NCBI GenBank assembly: GCA_048262715.1
Contig: JBLXEV010000002.1
Location: 350,731 to 414,730, forward strand
Source: Albirhodobacter sp048262715
GTDB lineage: Bacteria > Pseudomonadota > Alphaproteobacteria > Rhodobacterales > Rhodobacteraceae
Reading direction: 5' to 3'
Length of the DNA stretch: 64,000 nucleotides
The position numbers were made by a program, and so were the translations under genes. Positions 37,296 to 45,875 of this stretch are shown here, piece by piece. Below the pieces are notes generated by a model. It was not told the DNA's origin, ran no database searches, and saw only the letters and a program-made list of their open reading frames with translations. Numbering within the stretch: position 1 is the stretch's first letter; every line of letters begins with the position of its first letter.

Positions 37296-37778
37296 ATGCT
37301 GAGATTTATCAATACATTCGGATTCGTCGGGCTGATGCGCCCCGCGCGCGGAACATGGGGATCGCTGGCGGCAGTGCTGATCGGCTGGGGGATCGAGCGC
37401 TACATCGGCTTTCCCGCCCTCGTCATCGCCACACTCGCCGTGACCGCGCTGGGGTTCTGGTCGGTGAATGCCGCGCTCAAAGATCGGCCCGGCGAAGACC
37501 CGTCCGAGATCGTGATCGACGAGGTCGCGGGGCAATGGCTGGCGCTGCTCTTCCCCGCAGCAGGGTTCTTCATGCGCGACATGTCGATGGTCTGGCCTGC
37601 ACCGGTCGCGGCGTTCCTGCTGTTCCGGCTGTTCGATATCACCAAACCGTGGCTCGTGGGCCGCGCCGATGCGCGCCATGATCCGGCAGGCGTGATGCTC
37701 GATGATCTCTGGGCGGGGTTGTTCGCGGGGATCGGTGCGATCTTCCTTGCGGCGCTTTATCACATGGTGATCCTATGA
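37296..37778 (+). CDS. pgpA: Phosphatidylglycerophosphatase A
   Basis: Membrane phosphatase of 160 residues that makes phosphatidylglycerol from its phosphate. Family signs: ARGTWGSLAAVLIGW at the N-terminus, EIVIDEVAGQWLALL in the middle and LFRLFDITKPWLVGRAD---PAGVMLDDLWAGLFAG at the C-terminus (the DD motif). Several hydrophobic helices. It starts 1 bp after ispDF and overlaps pncC by 4 bp. Confidence 0.93.
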   Translation: MLRFINTFGFVGLMRPARGTWGSLAAVLIGWGIERYIGFPALVIATLAVTALGFWSVNAALKDRPGEDPSEIVIDEVAGQWLALLFPAAGFFMRDMSMVWPAPVAAFLLFRLFDITKPWLVGRADARHDPAGVMLDDLWAGLFAGIGAIFLAALYHMVIL

Positions 37779-38275
37779 GCATCGCCGCGCAAATCATTGA
37801 AATAGCCTCAAAACGCGAAATCAAGATCACCACAGCGGAAAGCTGCACCGGCGGGATGGTCAGCGCAGCGCTTACCGATATCGCTGGCTCCTCCGCCGTG
37901 TTCGAGCGCGGCTTTGTGACCTATTCCAACCCCGCCAAGGCGGAGATGCTCGGCGTCTCGCTGGGCAGCCTGCAAGAGCATGGCGCGGTCTCTGAGCCCG
38001 TTGCGCGCGAGATGGCCATTGGCGCGCTGAAAGCCGCGCGCGCCGATCTCGCCGTGTCGATCAGCGGCATCGCAGGGCCTGGCGGATCCGAGCATAAGCC
38101 CGAGGGGCGCGTGTGCTTCGCAATCGCCTTTGAGGGCGCGGACGGGGCGCTGATCGCGCAGAGTGAAACCGTGGAATTTGGCGCAAGAGGCCGTGCTGCG
38201 GTGCGCGAGGCTGCCCGCGATCACGCCCTTACGCTTATATTCAACGCGCCATTGCTGAAAACCGCGCCGTTATAA
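37775..38275 (+). CDS. pncC: Nicotinamide-nucleotide amidase (CinA C-terminal type)
   Basis: Stand-alone CinA C-terminal domain of 166 residues, which deamidates nicotinamide mononucleotide in NAD recycling. Motifs ITTAESCTGGMVSAALTDIAGSSAVFERGFVTYSN and SISGIAGPGGSEHKPEGRVCFAI are intact. Last gene of ispDF-pgpA-pncC; the start overlaps the pgpA stop (ATGA) and a terminator follows 30 bp later. Confidence 0.93.
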   Translation: MSIAAQIIEIASKREIKITTAESCTGGMVSAALTDIAGSSAVFERGFVTYSNPAKAEMLGVSLGSLQEHGAVSEPVAREMAIGALKAARADLAVSISGIAGPGGSEHKPEGRVCFAIAFEGADGALIAQSETVEFGARGRAAVREAARDHALTLIFNAPLLKTAPL

Positions 38276-38304
38276 TTTCGCCCATTATTGCGTCAAAATC
38301 GCAA

Positions 38305-38333
38305 AACGCCCGCCTATCTGGCGGGCGTTATTA
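38305..38333 (+). terminator. Intrinsic terminator of ispDF-pgpA-pncC
   Basis: Perfect 10-bp stem AACGCCCGCC / GGCGGGCGTT (38305-38314 and 38320-38329) with loop TATCT and an AT-rich tail. Confidence 0.85.
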
Positions 38334-38430
38334 TAAATGCCCCCAAAAACAGCGCCCTTCACGCGCCCTGCCTCTTTCCCGATCATATCGCACATGATCT
38401 GCGGTGCGAGTTGGTTTTGGAGGGGAAAAG

Positions 38431-39609
38431 ATGAACGCAGCAGATACCGCATGGATCATGGTCGCCACGGCCTTGGTTCTCCTGATGACACTCCCAGGCT
38501 TGGCGCTGTTCTATGGCGGGCTGGTGCGCGCGCGCAATGTGCTTTCGGTGTTCATGCAATGCTTCGCGATTGCGGCGCTGATGAGCATCTTGTGGATGGT
38601 CGTCGGCTATTCCATCGCCTTTGGCGAGGGCAATGCGCTCTGGGGCGGGCTGTCCAAAGCGATGCTGATCGGGATTGATGCGAGCACGCTTAAAGGCACC
38701 CTGCCCGAGATCCTGTTCTTCAGCTTCCAGATGACCTTCGCGATCATCACGCCCGCGCTGATTCTCGGCGCGTTCGTCGAGCGGGTGAATTTCTGGTGGG
38801 TGATGGGCTTCTCGGCGGCCTGGATGCTGCTGGTCTATGCGCCGGTCACCCATTGGATCTGGGGCGGAGGCATAATGTCGGATGGCGGGATTTTCGGCGC
38901 GGTCGGCACGAAGGATTTCGCGGGCGGTATCGTGGTGCATGAAACCGCAGCCCTCGCAGCGCTGTTGCTGGCAGTGATGATCGGGCCGCGCAAGAACCGC
39001 CACACCCCGCCGCATAATCCGGGCATGGTGGCAATTGGCGCGGGGCTGCTCTGGGTTGGCTGGTTCGGCTTCAACGGCGGCTCGCAACTCGCCGCCGATG
39101 GCGGGGCGGCGATGGCGATCACCGTGACGCATCTCTCCGCCGCTGCGGCGTCGTTCTCGTGGATGGTGTGGGAGAAAATCAAATTCGGCCGCGCCTCGCT
39201 GATCGGCATCGTCACCGGCACGATTGCGGGCCTCGCTTCGATCACCCCCGCCTCGGGCTTTGTGACACCCATTCAAGCGCTCATCATCGGCCTTGTTGCG
39301 GGCGTGCTTTGCCAAGAGGCGGTGAACCTGATCCGCGAGCGGATGGGCATTGACGATACGCTCGATGTCTTCGCGGTGCATGGCGTGGGCGGGATTTTCG
39401 GCACGCTGATGATTGCGGTCTTCGGTGCAGGAAGCTTTGTCGCACAGGGCGGCGCGCTGCTGATCGTCGGCCTCTATACGCTGGGGATGACATGGGCTCT
39501 GGCCAAACTCGTCGGGCTGATCACGCCGATGCGCGTGGATATGGAGGCCGAGACCAACGGGCTGGATCTGTCCACCCATGGCGAGCGCGCCTATGATATG
39601 AACAGCTGA
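38431..39609 (+). CDS. amt: Ammonium transporter
   Basis: AmtB-type ammonium channel of 392 residues with eleven predicted membrane helices. Amt signatures: AADTAWIMVATALVLLMTLPGLALFYGGLVRARN, the two pore histidines in THWIWGGG and AVHGVGGIFG, and WFGFNGGS. It lacks a cleavable signal peptide. ATG 38431 follows GGAGGGGAAAAG. No glnK (PII) gene lies next to it, unlike most amtB loci, but the NtrBC genes are only 4 kb away. Expression is probably nitrogen-controlled; no sigma54 promoter seen. Confidence 0.94.
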   Translation: MNAADTAWIMVATALVLLMTLPGLALFYGGLVRARNVLSVFMQCFAIAALMSILWMVVGYSIAFGEGNALWGGLSKAMLIGIDASTLKGTLPEILFFSFQMTFAIITPALILGAFVERVNFWWVMGFSAAWMLLVYAPVTHWIWGGGIMSDGGIFGAVGTKDFAGGIVVHETAALAALLLAVMIGPRKNRHTPPHNPGMVAIGAGLLWVGWFGFNGGSQLAADGGAAMAITVTHLSAAAASFSWMVWEKIKFGRASLIGIVTGTIAGLASITPASGFVTPIQALIIGLVAGVLCQEAVNLIRERMGIDDTLDVFAVHGVGGIFGTLMIAVFGAGSFVAQGGALLIVGLYTLGMTWALAKLVGLITPMRVDMEAETNGLDLSTHGERAYDMNS

Positions 39610-39629
39610 TAAGCCTTTCAGATCAATGC

Positions 39630-39661
39630 AAAACCGGCGCGGGAGGCTGCGCCGGTTTTTT
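39630..39661 (+). terminator. Bidirectional terminator between amt and the COQ10-like gene
   Basis: 11-bp stem AAAACCGGCGC / GCGCCGGTTTT (39630-39640 and 39649-39659) with an 8-nt loop and T run on the plus strand. The A flank allows it to stop the converging gene too. Confidence 0.88.
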
Positions 39662-39687
39662 GCCGTCTTGGATATCAGGAGCCGCGC

Positions 39688-40155
39688 TTAAGCGCCGTAG
39701 AGCTTTGCCGCGCGCGCCTCGAAGGCCTTCACAATCCGGCGCATCGCCTCGTCAAAGACGATCCCGATCACGCCTTGCAAAATCGCATTCTTGAACTCGA
39801 AATCGACGAAGAATTCGACCTCGCAGCCGCCTTCCGCCCGATCATGGAATTTCCAATAGGATTTGAGATATTTGAACGGCCCGTCCAGATATTCGGTATC
39901 CACCTGCTTGCGCTGCGGCCAGAGCGTGACACGCGAGCCGAACCGCTCACGGAACAGCTTGAACGAGATCACCAGATCCGCCTCGAGCACCTGCGGCACC
40001 TCGCCCGTCTCATCCGCAACGCCTGCCTTTTGCGAGCGGATCCGCGCGGCAGAGTTCCACGGCAGAAACTCCGGATAGCGCGCGACATCGGCAACAAGAT
40101 CATACATCTGCTGCGCAGTGTAGGGCATCACGCGGGTTTCAGAATGGCGGGGCAT
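39688..40155 (-). CDS. COQ10/RatA-type START-domain protein
   Basis: Small cytoplasmic protein of 155 residues with the polyketide cyclase/START fold. The pattern MPYTAQQMYDLVADVARYPEFLPWN, then F-----RFGSRVTL and YLDGPFKYLKSYWKF, and FFVDFEFKN--L---IG--F matches COQ10, a ubiquinone-binding protein needed for respiratory Q function; bacterial members are also annotated RatA toxin-like. In alphaproteobacteria the COQ10 role next to lipA is the more likely. Convergent with amt. Confidence 0.88.
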   Translation of the reverse strand: MPRHSETRVMPYTAQQMYDLVADVARYPEFLPWNSAARIRSQKAGVADETGEVPQVLEADLVISFKLFRERFGSRVTLWPQRKQVDTEYLDGPFKYLKSYWKFHDRAEGGCEVEFFVDFEFKNAILQGVIGIVFDEAMRRIVKAFEARAAKLYGA

Positions 40156-40281
40156 CGCGTTCCTTTGCTCGGCTTGCGATCCGTGCGATGATGCAGGCCG
40201 CGCCCCCTTTTGGGAAAACGGGCGGCAGAAATCAAGGGCAAGCGGGCATTGAGACCGATGCGCGCGAGGAGGTGCGACACT

Positions 40282-40461
40282 ATGAACCCGATCTGGTTCC
40301 TCAGGATGAGCAAATGGGTCCGCAACCCGCCCTCCCTAGGCCGGATCAAGCTGGTCTTCGGCGTCATCGCCGTCTGCGTGCTGATTGTCGTGCTGGATCG
40401 CTATGGGATCTGGCCGGAATGGGCCACTGCGGAGAGCGGGCGGATCCGGTATCGCCCGTGA
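40282..40461 (+). CDS. Small single-span membrane protein
   Basis: 59-residue protein with a basic N-terminus and one transmembrane helix (VFGVIAVCVLIVVLDRYGIWPEW, about 23-45). I chose the ATG at 40282 because GAGGAGGTG stands just upstream. It is divergent from the COQ10-like gene and convergent with lipA. Similar small proteins occur at this place in related genomes as I recall, but I cannot name a function. Confidence 0.65.
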   Translation: MNPIWFLRMSKWVRNPPSLGRIKLVFGVIAVCVLIVVLDRYGIWPEWATAESGRIRYRP

Positions 40462-40477
40462 TCAAATCCAGTGTCAC

Positions 40478-40560
40478 GCCTCCGGCGGGGATATTTAAGC
40501 TCTGAGGAAACGGGAAGAGAGCTTTCCCTTCCAGAGAGCGGAAATATCCCCGCCGGAGGC
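40478..40560. repeat. Long palindrome, full copy of the GGATATTT family
   Basis: Outer arms of 19 bp are perfectly complementary: 40478-40496 (starting GCCTCCGGCGGGG, ending ATATTT) and 40542-40560. Inside, GCTCT pairs with AGAGC and GGGAA with TTCCC, so nearly the whole 83 bp can fold. It starts 17 bp after the small membrane gene and ends 9 bp before the lipA stop, so it can serve both converging genes as a terminator or 3' stabiliser. Confidence 0.85.
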
Positions 40561-40569
40561 AAAAACGGT

Positions 40570-41523
40570 TTAGCCCTGCGCGAGCTTGGCCATCCGCGCC
40601 GCCCGCAGCCGCGCGAAATCGTCGCCCGCGTGATAGGACGACCGCGTGAGCGGCGTCGCAGAGACCATCAAGAAGCCCTTGCCATAGGCGGCTGTCTCGT
40701 AGCTTTTGAACTCTTCCGGCGTCACGAACCGGTCCACGCGGTGGTGTTTCGGCGTCGGCTGCAGATATTGGCCTATGGTGAGGAAATCGATATCCGCCGC
40801 GCGCATATCATCCATCACTTGCTTCACACCCTGTGCATCTTCGCCCAAGCCGACCATGATGCCGGATTTGGTGAACATCGTCGGATCCAGCTCTTTCACG
40901 CGCTGCAACAGGCGCAAGCTGTGGAAATAGCGCGCGCCGGGGCGCACTTCGGGATAGAGGCCGGGGACTGTTTCGAGATTGTGGTTGAACACATCGGGCT
41001 TGGCCTTCACCACGATTTCCAAAACGCTGGGATCGCAGCGGATGAAATCGGGCGTCAGGATCTCGATCGTGGTATTGGGGGCTTGGCGGCGGATCGCGCG
41101 GATCGTCTGGGCGAAATGCTCCGCCCCGCCATCCTCAACATCATCGCGGTCGACCGAGGTGATCACCACATGGTTCAGCCCGAGCTTCTTGACCGCATCG
41201 GCCACACGGCCCGGCTCGAACACATCCAGCGCTTCGGGCGGTTTGCCGGTGGCGATATTGCAGAAGGTGCAGGCCCGCGTGCAGACCTCGCCCATGATCA
41301 TCATTGTCGCATGGCCTTGCGACCAGCATTCGCCCACATTCGGACAGCCCGCCTCTTCGCACACCGTCGTCAGCTTATGCTCGCGCATAATGTCGCGCGT
41401 GTCCTTATAGCCCTGCGAGGTCGGCGCTTTCACGCGGATCCATGCCGGTTTTTTCGGCTGCGCCTGATCGGGTTTACGGGCCTTTTCCGGGTGACGCTGT
41501 TCGGGCAGTTTGAGATCGCGCAT
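40570..41523 (-). CDS. lipA: Lipoyl synthase
   Basis: Radical SAM enzyme that inserts two sulfurs into octanoyl groups to form lipoate, 317 residues. Both iron-sulfur clusters are visible: auxiliary CEEAGCPNVGEC and radical SAM CTRACTFC, plus the C-terminal RSSYHAGD motif. ATG 41523 follows AAAGGAAC; an ATG six codons earlier (41541) is less well placed. The long palindrome lies immediately downstream. Confidence 0.96.
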   Translation of the reverse strand: MRDLKLPEQRHPEKARKPDQAQPKKPAWIRVKAPTSQGYKDTRDIMREHKLTTVCEEAGCPNVGECWSQGHATMMIMGEVCTRACTFCNIATGKPPEALDVFEPGRVADAVKKLGLNHVVITSVDRDDVEDGGAEHFAQTIRAIRRQAPNTTIEILTPDFIRCDPSVLEIVVKAKPDVFNHNLETVPGLYPEVRPGARYFHSLRLLQRVKELDPTMFTKSGIMVGLGEDAQGVKQVMDDMRAADIDFLTIGQYLQPTPKHHRVDRFVTPEEFKSYETAAYGKGFLMVSATPLTRSSYHAGDDFARLRAARMAKLAQG

Positions 41524-41767
41524 CGCTTGTTCCTTTGCCACGGCAGTTTGGGGCCGCGCTCAGGCCCAGACATAAGCCGTTTTTGCAAGGCTTGCAACGC
41601 GGCCGATGCGGGAAACCGCCTTGCGATGGAGGCAACTCTCGCGCCGCGCCCTGCGCCGCACGATACCGCAATGCAGCAATTTCATGCCGCATATGCAAGG
41701 TCAGCGGTTGTGACCCGCAAGCGAGCGGTTTAGAATGTTTCCAAACCCATCTGATTTGGAGCCTTCC

Positions 41768-42316
41768 ATGCAAACTGGCGCAACCCTCCCCAATGTCACT
41801 TTCCAAACCCGCGTGCGCGATGACTCCATCGGCGGCGATAACCCGTTCCGCTGGCAGGAAATGACCACCGCAGATTACTTCGCAGGCAAGCGCGTGGTGC
41901 TCTTCGCGCTGCCCGGCGCTTTCACCCCCACCTGCTCGACCTTCCAACTTCCGGGCTTCGAGAACGGCTTTGCTGATTTCAAAGCCCAAGGCGTAGACGA
42001 AATCTACTGCCTCTCGGTCAATGATGCCTTCGTGATGAACCAATGGGCGAAGGCGCAAGGTCTGCAGAATGTCAAAGTCATCCCCGATGGCGCAGGCGAA
42101 TTCACCCGCCGCGTCGGCATGCTGGTGCGCAAGGACAACCTCGGGTTCGGCCTGCGCTCGTGGCGCTATGCCGCTGTCATCAACGACGGCAAAGTCGAAG
42201 CATGGTTCGAAGAGCCGGGCCTGTGCGACAACCACGGAGAAGATCCTTACGGCGTCTCCTCGCCCGAGACTGTGCTGAACTGGCTCGTGCAAGCCAATGC
42301 GGAAGTCGCCGCGTAA
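41768..42316 (+). CDS. Prx5-type peroxiredoxin
   Basis: Thiol peroxidase of 182 residues of the atypical 2-Cys (AhpE/Prx5/PMP20) group. Peroxidatic Cys lies in PGAFTPTCSTFQLPGFE (about residue 57). Further family signs: LSVNDAFVMNQWAKAQG, IPDGAGEFTRRVGML and RSWRYAAVINDGKVEAWF. Glutathione or glutaredoxin is the usual reductant, inferred. Start ATG 41768 after TTTGGAG. Closed by a strong terminator. Confidence 0.94.
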   Translation: MQTGATLPNVTFQTRVRDDSIGGDNPFRWQEMTTADYFAGKRVVLFALPGAFTPTCSTFQLPGFENGFADFKAQGVDEIYCLSVNDAFVMNQWAKAQGLQNVKVIPDGAGEFTRRVGMLVRKDNLGFGLRSWRYAAVINDGKVEAWFEEPGLCDNHGEDPYGVSSPETVLNWLVQANAEVAA

Positions 42317-42340
42317 GCCGCCCTTCCCGCGACAAGAAAC

Positions 42341-42376
42341 AACGCCGCTCTCGATGATCCGAGGGCGGCGTTTTTT
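42341..42376 (+). terminator. Intrinsic terminator of the peroxiredoxin gene
   Basis: Stem AACGCCGCTCTCG / CGAGGGCGGCGTT (42341-42353 and 42360-42372; one G-T pair) with a 6-nt loop and six T. Confidence 0.88.
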
Positions 42377-42429
42377 CGTCTCCCAGCGCAAAAGGGGCGC
42401 TGCCCCCTCTTTGCCTATCGGCAAATTCA

Positions 42430-42499
42430 CCCCCGGGATATTTGGGGCAACCAGAGGGTAACTAGCGCCTTTTTCTGGTTGCCTAAAATATCCCGGGGG
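42430..42499. repeat. Long palindrome, second copy of the GGATATTT family
   Basis: Arms CCCCCGGGATATTT (42430-42443) / AAATATCCCGGGGG (42486-42499) and inner GGCAACCAGA (42446-42455) / TCTGGTTGCC (42474-42483) are perfectly complementary, separated by a 2-nt internal mismatch, with an 18-nt loop. The right arm overlaps the 3' end of the DUF6456 reading frame on the minus strand. Confidence 0.85.
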
Positions 42500-43607
42500 G
42501 AGGCGTTGCAACGCGATCCGCAGCACGATCTTGCCCGAGCGCGCCGACCATCCCAGCCGCTTCTCCGCCGTCTCCAACCCTTCCAGAAAACAGCAGCAGC
42601 GCAGCACCATATCGCCCAAACCCGGGCCCAGATCCCGCAGCGCCAATGCCACACGGTCGCGCGCGCTCGGATCCGCCCGTGCCGCCCGCATTCGGGTTGA
42701 ACCCGCCGCGATCGCCGCCCGTCATGAACCGCTCCCAGTTTTGCGCCACGCGCGGACCCATCTGCGCCAGCTCGAAATCCTCGCGCAGCCGCTCCCCCGC
42801 GGCCACGAGATCCGGCGTCAGGAAGGGCTCGCCCCCCATATCGCGCCGCCGCGTCAGCACGCCCAGCGGGCTTTCCGCGATATTCATCCGCACGCGGCGC
42901 GGGGTATCATGACCGAGCTCATGGAACTCGCGCTCGCCCATAAACCGGTGCTGATTGGCAAAGCGCGCTGTCCCGTCTCCGGCTTCCTCGGTGGCCTCGC
43001 CCGTGTCGGTGGATAGCCCCGCATCCGCCTCCAGCATCCGCTTGAGCGCCGCGCGCCCCGTGCTGGAGATCTCATAGGTCAGCACCCGACCGCTATGGGC
43101 AAGGCTGATCCAATCCTTTACCGCAAAGGCCTGCGCGACGTCACGGTCCAGCACCGCGGTGCGCATTTGCCCTTTTAACACGACAGCTTTGCCCAGATCG
43201 CTTGCCACGACCAAAAGCGCGCCGGGTTCTGACAGTCGCCGCAGAATTCGGCGCGCTTCGCGTTGGATCAGCGCCTCGTCAGTGGCAGCGGGGTCATTGC
43301 GACGCATAGGTGCACTCATTGTGGTCTCTCCCTCATTTTCCCCAGAAATCGGAGCCCCCGCAGCGGGCACCCCGGACGTGGCGCAGGGATCCCCATCCCC
43401 GAGCCGCGTCAGCAAATCGTCAATCAACGGATCATCGCGCCTTTGCTCGATCCGGCGCATTCGGCGTGAAATGGTCGAAGCATGGCAGCCCTCTGACCGC
43501 GCCAATTCGCGGATCGACACGCCGTCTTGAACATGGCGCAGATAGAGGCGTGCATAATGTGGCAGCCAGGCGGGAAGGCCCGCCCCGGCCGGTGTCAACA
43601 CTGTCAT
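42483..43607 (-). pseudogene. DUF6456-domain protein, frameshifted near its C-terminus
   Basis: Predicted DNA-binding-like protein. It has an N-terminal helix-turn-helix (DGVSIRELARSEGCHASTISRRMRRIE, about 30-56) and the body of the DUF6456 family to FMTGGDRGGFNPNAGG. From there the open frame becomes low-complexity, while the next frame (+1) encodes the expected family end: RDRVALALRDLGPGLGDMVLRCC, then FLEGLETAEKRLGWSARSGKI and VLRIALQRL (about 42670-42500). The switch falls at the GC repeat near 42670, so there is an extra base or a lost dinucleotide, by mutation or sequencing error. The annotated frame stops inside the long palindrome. ATG 43607 follows GGGGGATACT. Function of the family unknown. 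Confidence 0.75.
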
Positions 43608-43832
43608 AGTATCCCCCAGATCGTCTCGGAAGTTCGGCTTCCGCTCTCGATTTTGTAGTAACAACCGTGAGTTGCATTGGTTACCTGTCCGTTAACAAAT
43701 GGCTCAGATGACCAGAATTGTTTACAAATGATAAATAATTGAAACCATGCCGTGCGCTGTTTAGTTAAAATGCGCAACACCCGCATAGGTTGTGCTCCTG
43801 TCGCTTTCAGTGGAAGCGAGAGGAACGATGAC

Positions 43833-44137
43833 ATGAGCGATATTCATACCTGCTGGCCGAGTTGAAACGCCCACGCCTGCTGATCCGTGCGGCCCGTCTC
43901 GGGCTTGCGCAATACAATCGGACCCGCGATTTGCGCCGCCTGATGCGCAATACGCCCCCCTCCGCCCCTGAGGCGGCTTTGGCGCGGCTGATGGAGGAAG
44001 AGGCGCAGCTTGAAGAGGTGCGTAAATCCGGTGAGGCAGCCTATTCGCTGGCGCGTCATATCGAGATTCTGATCGCTATCCTTGCCGAAGCGCGGCTTGT
44101 GCCCGCCCGCAACGGGTCGGCGCCGAATGCGCCGTAA
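43833..44137 (+). pseudogene. DUF6477 family protein, frameshifted near its start
   Basis: Small conserved Rhodobacteraceae protein: KRPRLLIRAARLGLAQYNRTRDLRRLM, then ALARLMEEEAQLEEVRKSGEAAYSLARHIEILIAILAEARLV. This body lies in the frame of 43862-44137, which has only TTG/CTG codons to start on and an in-frame stop at 43829. A well placed ATG with GAGGAACGATGAC (43833) is in another frame and reads MSDIHT before the shift; joining it to LLAELKRPRLLI needs one extra base near 43850. So either a one-base deletion or a sequencing error. Divergent from the DUF6456 gene. Function unknown. Confidence 0.7.
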
Positions 44138-44156
44138 AACTGTTAACGGCAGACTG

Positions 44157-44186
44157 AAAAGGGGCGCCTATTCCGGCGCCCCTTTT
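44157..44186 (+). terminator. Bidirectional terminator between DUF6477 and HerA-like genes
   Basis: Perfect 12-bp stem AAAAGGGGCGCC / GGCGCCCCTTTT (44157-44168 and 44175-44186) with loop TATTCC. It sits between converging genes and can act on both. Confidence 0.9.
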
Positions 44187-44207
44187 CTATTCTCGAGAGG
44201 CTTCCGA

Positions 44208-45806
44208 TTAGCGGCTTTTGAACAGAGAGCCCAAAATTCCGCGCACGAGTTGCTGGCCCGCTTTGGTGCCCAATTGACGCACAAAGCTCTTCCCGAAGGT
44301 TTGCGCCAAACTATCCGAACGCGACGCGCGGCCAGAGGATCTCGTGCTGGATTTCGGGGCGGGTTTACGCTCAAAACTGATCGGCTCGAACCGCCGCGCT
44401 TTGTTAAACTCGCGCGCCTCTTCGGCCTTGGCGGCATCTTGCGCCGCTTTCGCCGCGCCCTCGGCCTCGGCCTTCGCGGCCTCATCAGCGGCGGCGGCGG
44501 CACGGCGCGCCAGCATCTCGCTCGCCGAATCGCGATCCACCGTCACATCGTATTTCGCCCCGAACGGCGATCCCGCGATCACCGTGCTGCGCTCCTCCGG
44601 CGTCAGCGGCCCAAGACGCGACATCGGCGGGCGCACCAAAGTGCGCTCCACAATTCCCGGAACGCCTTTGTTTTGCAGGAACGACGTCACCGCCTCACCC
44701 GTGCCGACCTCCTTGATCGCCTCCTCGGTCGAAAAGCGCGGATTGGGGCGGTAATTCTCCGCCGCGCGTTTGAGATCTTTTTGATCTTTCGCGGTGAAAG
44801 CGCGCAGCGCATGTTGCACGCGGTTACCGAGTTGCCCCAGCACACCATCCGGCACATCGCCCGGATTTTGCGTGATAAAATAGATCCCAACACCTTTCGA
44901 GCGGATCAGCCGCGCGACCTGCTCCACCTTATCGACCAGCGCTTTGGGCGCGTCATCGAACAACAAATGCGCCTCGTCGAAGAAGAAGACGAATCGCGGT
45001 TTATCGGGGTCACCGACCTCGGGCAGCTCCTCGAACAGTTCCGAGAGCAGCCACAGAAGGAAAGTTGAGTAGAGCCGCGGGCTCGCCATCAGGCGATCCG
45101 CCGCCATCACATTGATCCGGCCACGGCCATCGGGCGCGAGCGACATCAGATCCTGCAGATCCAACGCGGGCTCCCCGAAGAAATTCGCGGCACCTTCGTT
45201 TTCAAGAACCAGAAGCTGCCGCTGAATAGCACCGATGGTCGCGCTGGCCACATTGCCATAGCGCAGAGAAATCTCATCCTTATGCTCGCCCACAAACAGC
45301 AGCATGGATTGCAGATCTTTGAGATCGAGAAGCGGCAGGCCCTCCTCATCCGCAATCCGGAACGCGATATTCAGCACGCCTTCCTGCGCCTCGGTCAGAT
45401 CCATCAATCGCGCCAGCAACAGCGGCCCCATCTCCGAAATGGTGGTGCGGACGGAATGGCCTTTCTCACCAAACATATCCCAGAAGGTGACGGGAAACGC
45501 GCGGTATTCGAGACCATAGCCGATGGTCTCGGCCCGTGTCAGGAACGGCGCATGTAGTTTCCCCTCCGCCGAACCCGCCAGCGCCATCCCCGAGAGATCG
45601 CCCTTCACATCTGCCATGAACACGGGCACGCCAGCGGTTGAAAAAGCCTCCGCAAGAATTTGTAACGTAACGGTTTTACCCGTCCCCGTCGCACCTGCGA
45701 TCAGCCCGTGACGATTGCCGTATTTCAAGAGCATCTCTTGCGGATCGTGGTAAGCATCGCCGCCGCCGCCCACAAAGATCCCGTTTTGGGTCAGAACCGA
45801 GGTCAT
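44208..45806 (-). CDS. HerA-like (DUF853) ATPase
   Basis: Protein of 532 residues of the DUF853/YjgR group, related to the HerA-FtsK ATPases. Walker A AGATGTGKTVTLQ (about 38-50), Walker B PRFVFFFDEAHLLF (about 271-284), and arginine region QNPGDVPDGVLGQLGNRVQHALRAFT. After about residue 430 an Ala/Glu/Lys-rich segment (AAAAADEAAKAEAEGAAKAAQ) likely forms a coiled coil, followed by a basic C-terminal tail. Role unproven; DNA translocation is possible. Divergent from the putative small RNA. Confidence 0.88.
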   Translation of the reverse strand: MTSVLTQNGIFVGGGGDAYHDPQEMLLKYGNRHGLIAGATGTGKTVTLQILAEAFSTAGVPVFMADVKGDLSGMALAGSAEGKLHAPFLTRAETIGYGLEYRAFPVTFWDMFGEKGHSVRTTISEMGPLLLARLMDLTEAQEGVLNIAFRIADEEGLPLLDLKDLQSMLLFVGEHKDEISLRYGNVASATIGAIQRQLLVLENEGAANFFGEPALDLQDLMSLAPDGRGRINVMAADRLMASPRLYSTFLLWLLSELFEELPEVGDPDKPRFVFFFDEAHLLFDDAPKALVDKVEQVARLIRSKGVGIYFITQNPGDVPDGVLGQLGNRVQHALRAFTAKDQKDLKRAAENYRPNPRFSTEEAIKEVGTGEAVTSFLQNKGVPGIVERTLVRPPMSRLGPLTPEERSTVIAGSPFGAKYDVTVDRDSASEMLARRAAAAADEAAKAEAEGAAKAAQDAAKAEEAREFNKARRFEPISFERKPAPKSSTRSSGRASRSDSLAQTFGKSFVRQLGTKAGQQLVRGILGSLFKSR

Positions 45807-45875
45807 ACATCTTTCCTACGCTGAAAACTGACTCTCACAATACTTGATTAACCCTTCTGTGCCAGACTGATTTCA

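Noticed and set aside
41474..42691. 405-codon minus-strand open frame across the peroxiredoxin gene
   Set aside because: Only its first 65 or so codons (the DUF6456 C-terminus) resemble protein; the rest is antisense to the peroxiredoxin gene, its terminator and the palindrome.
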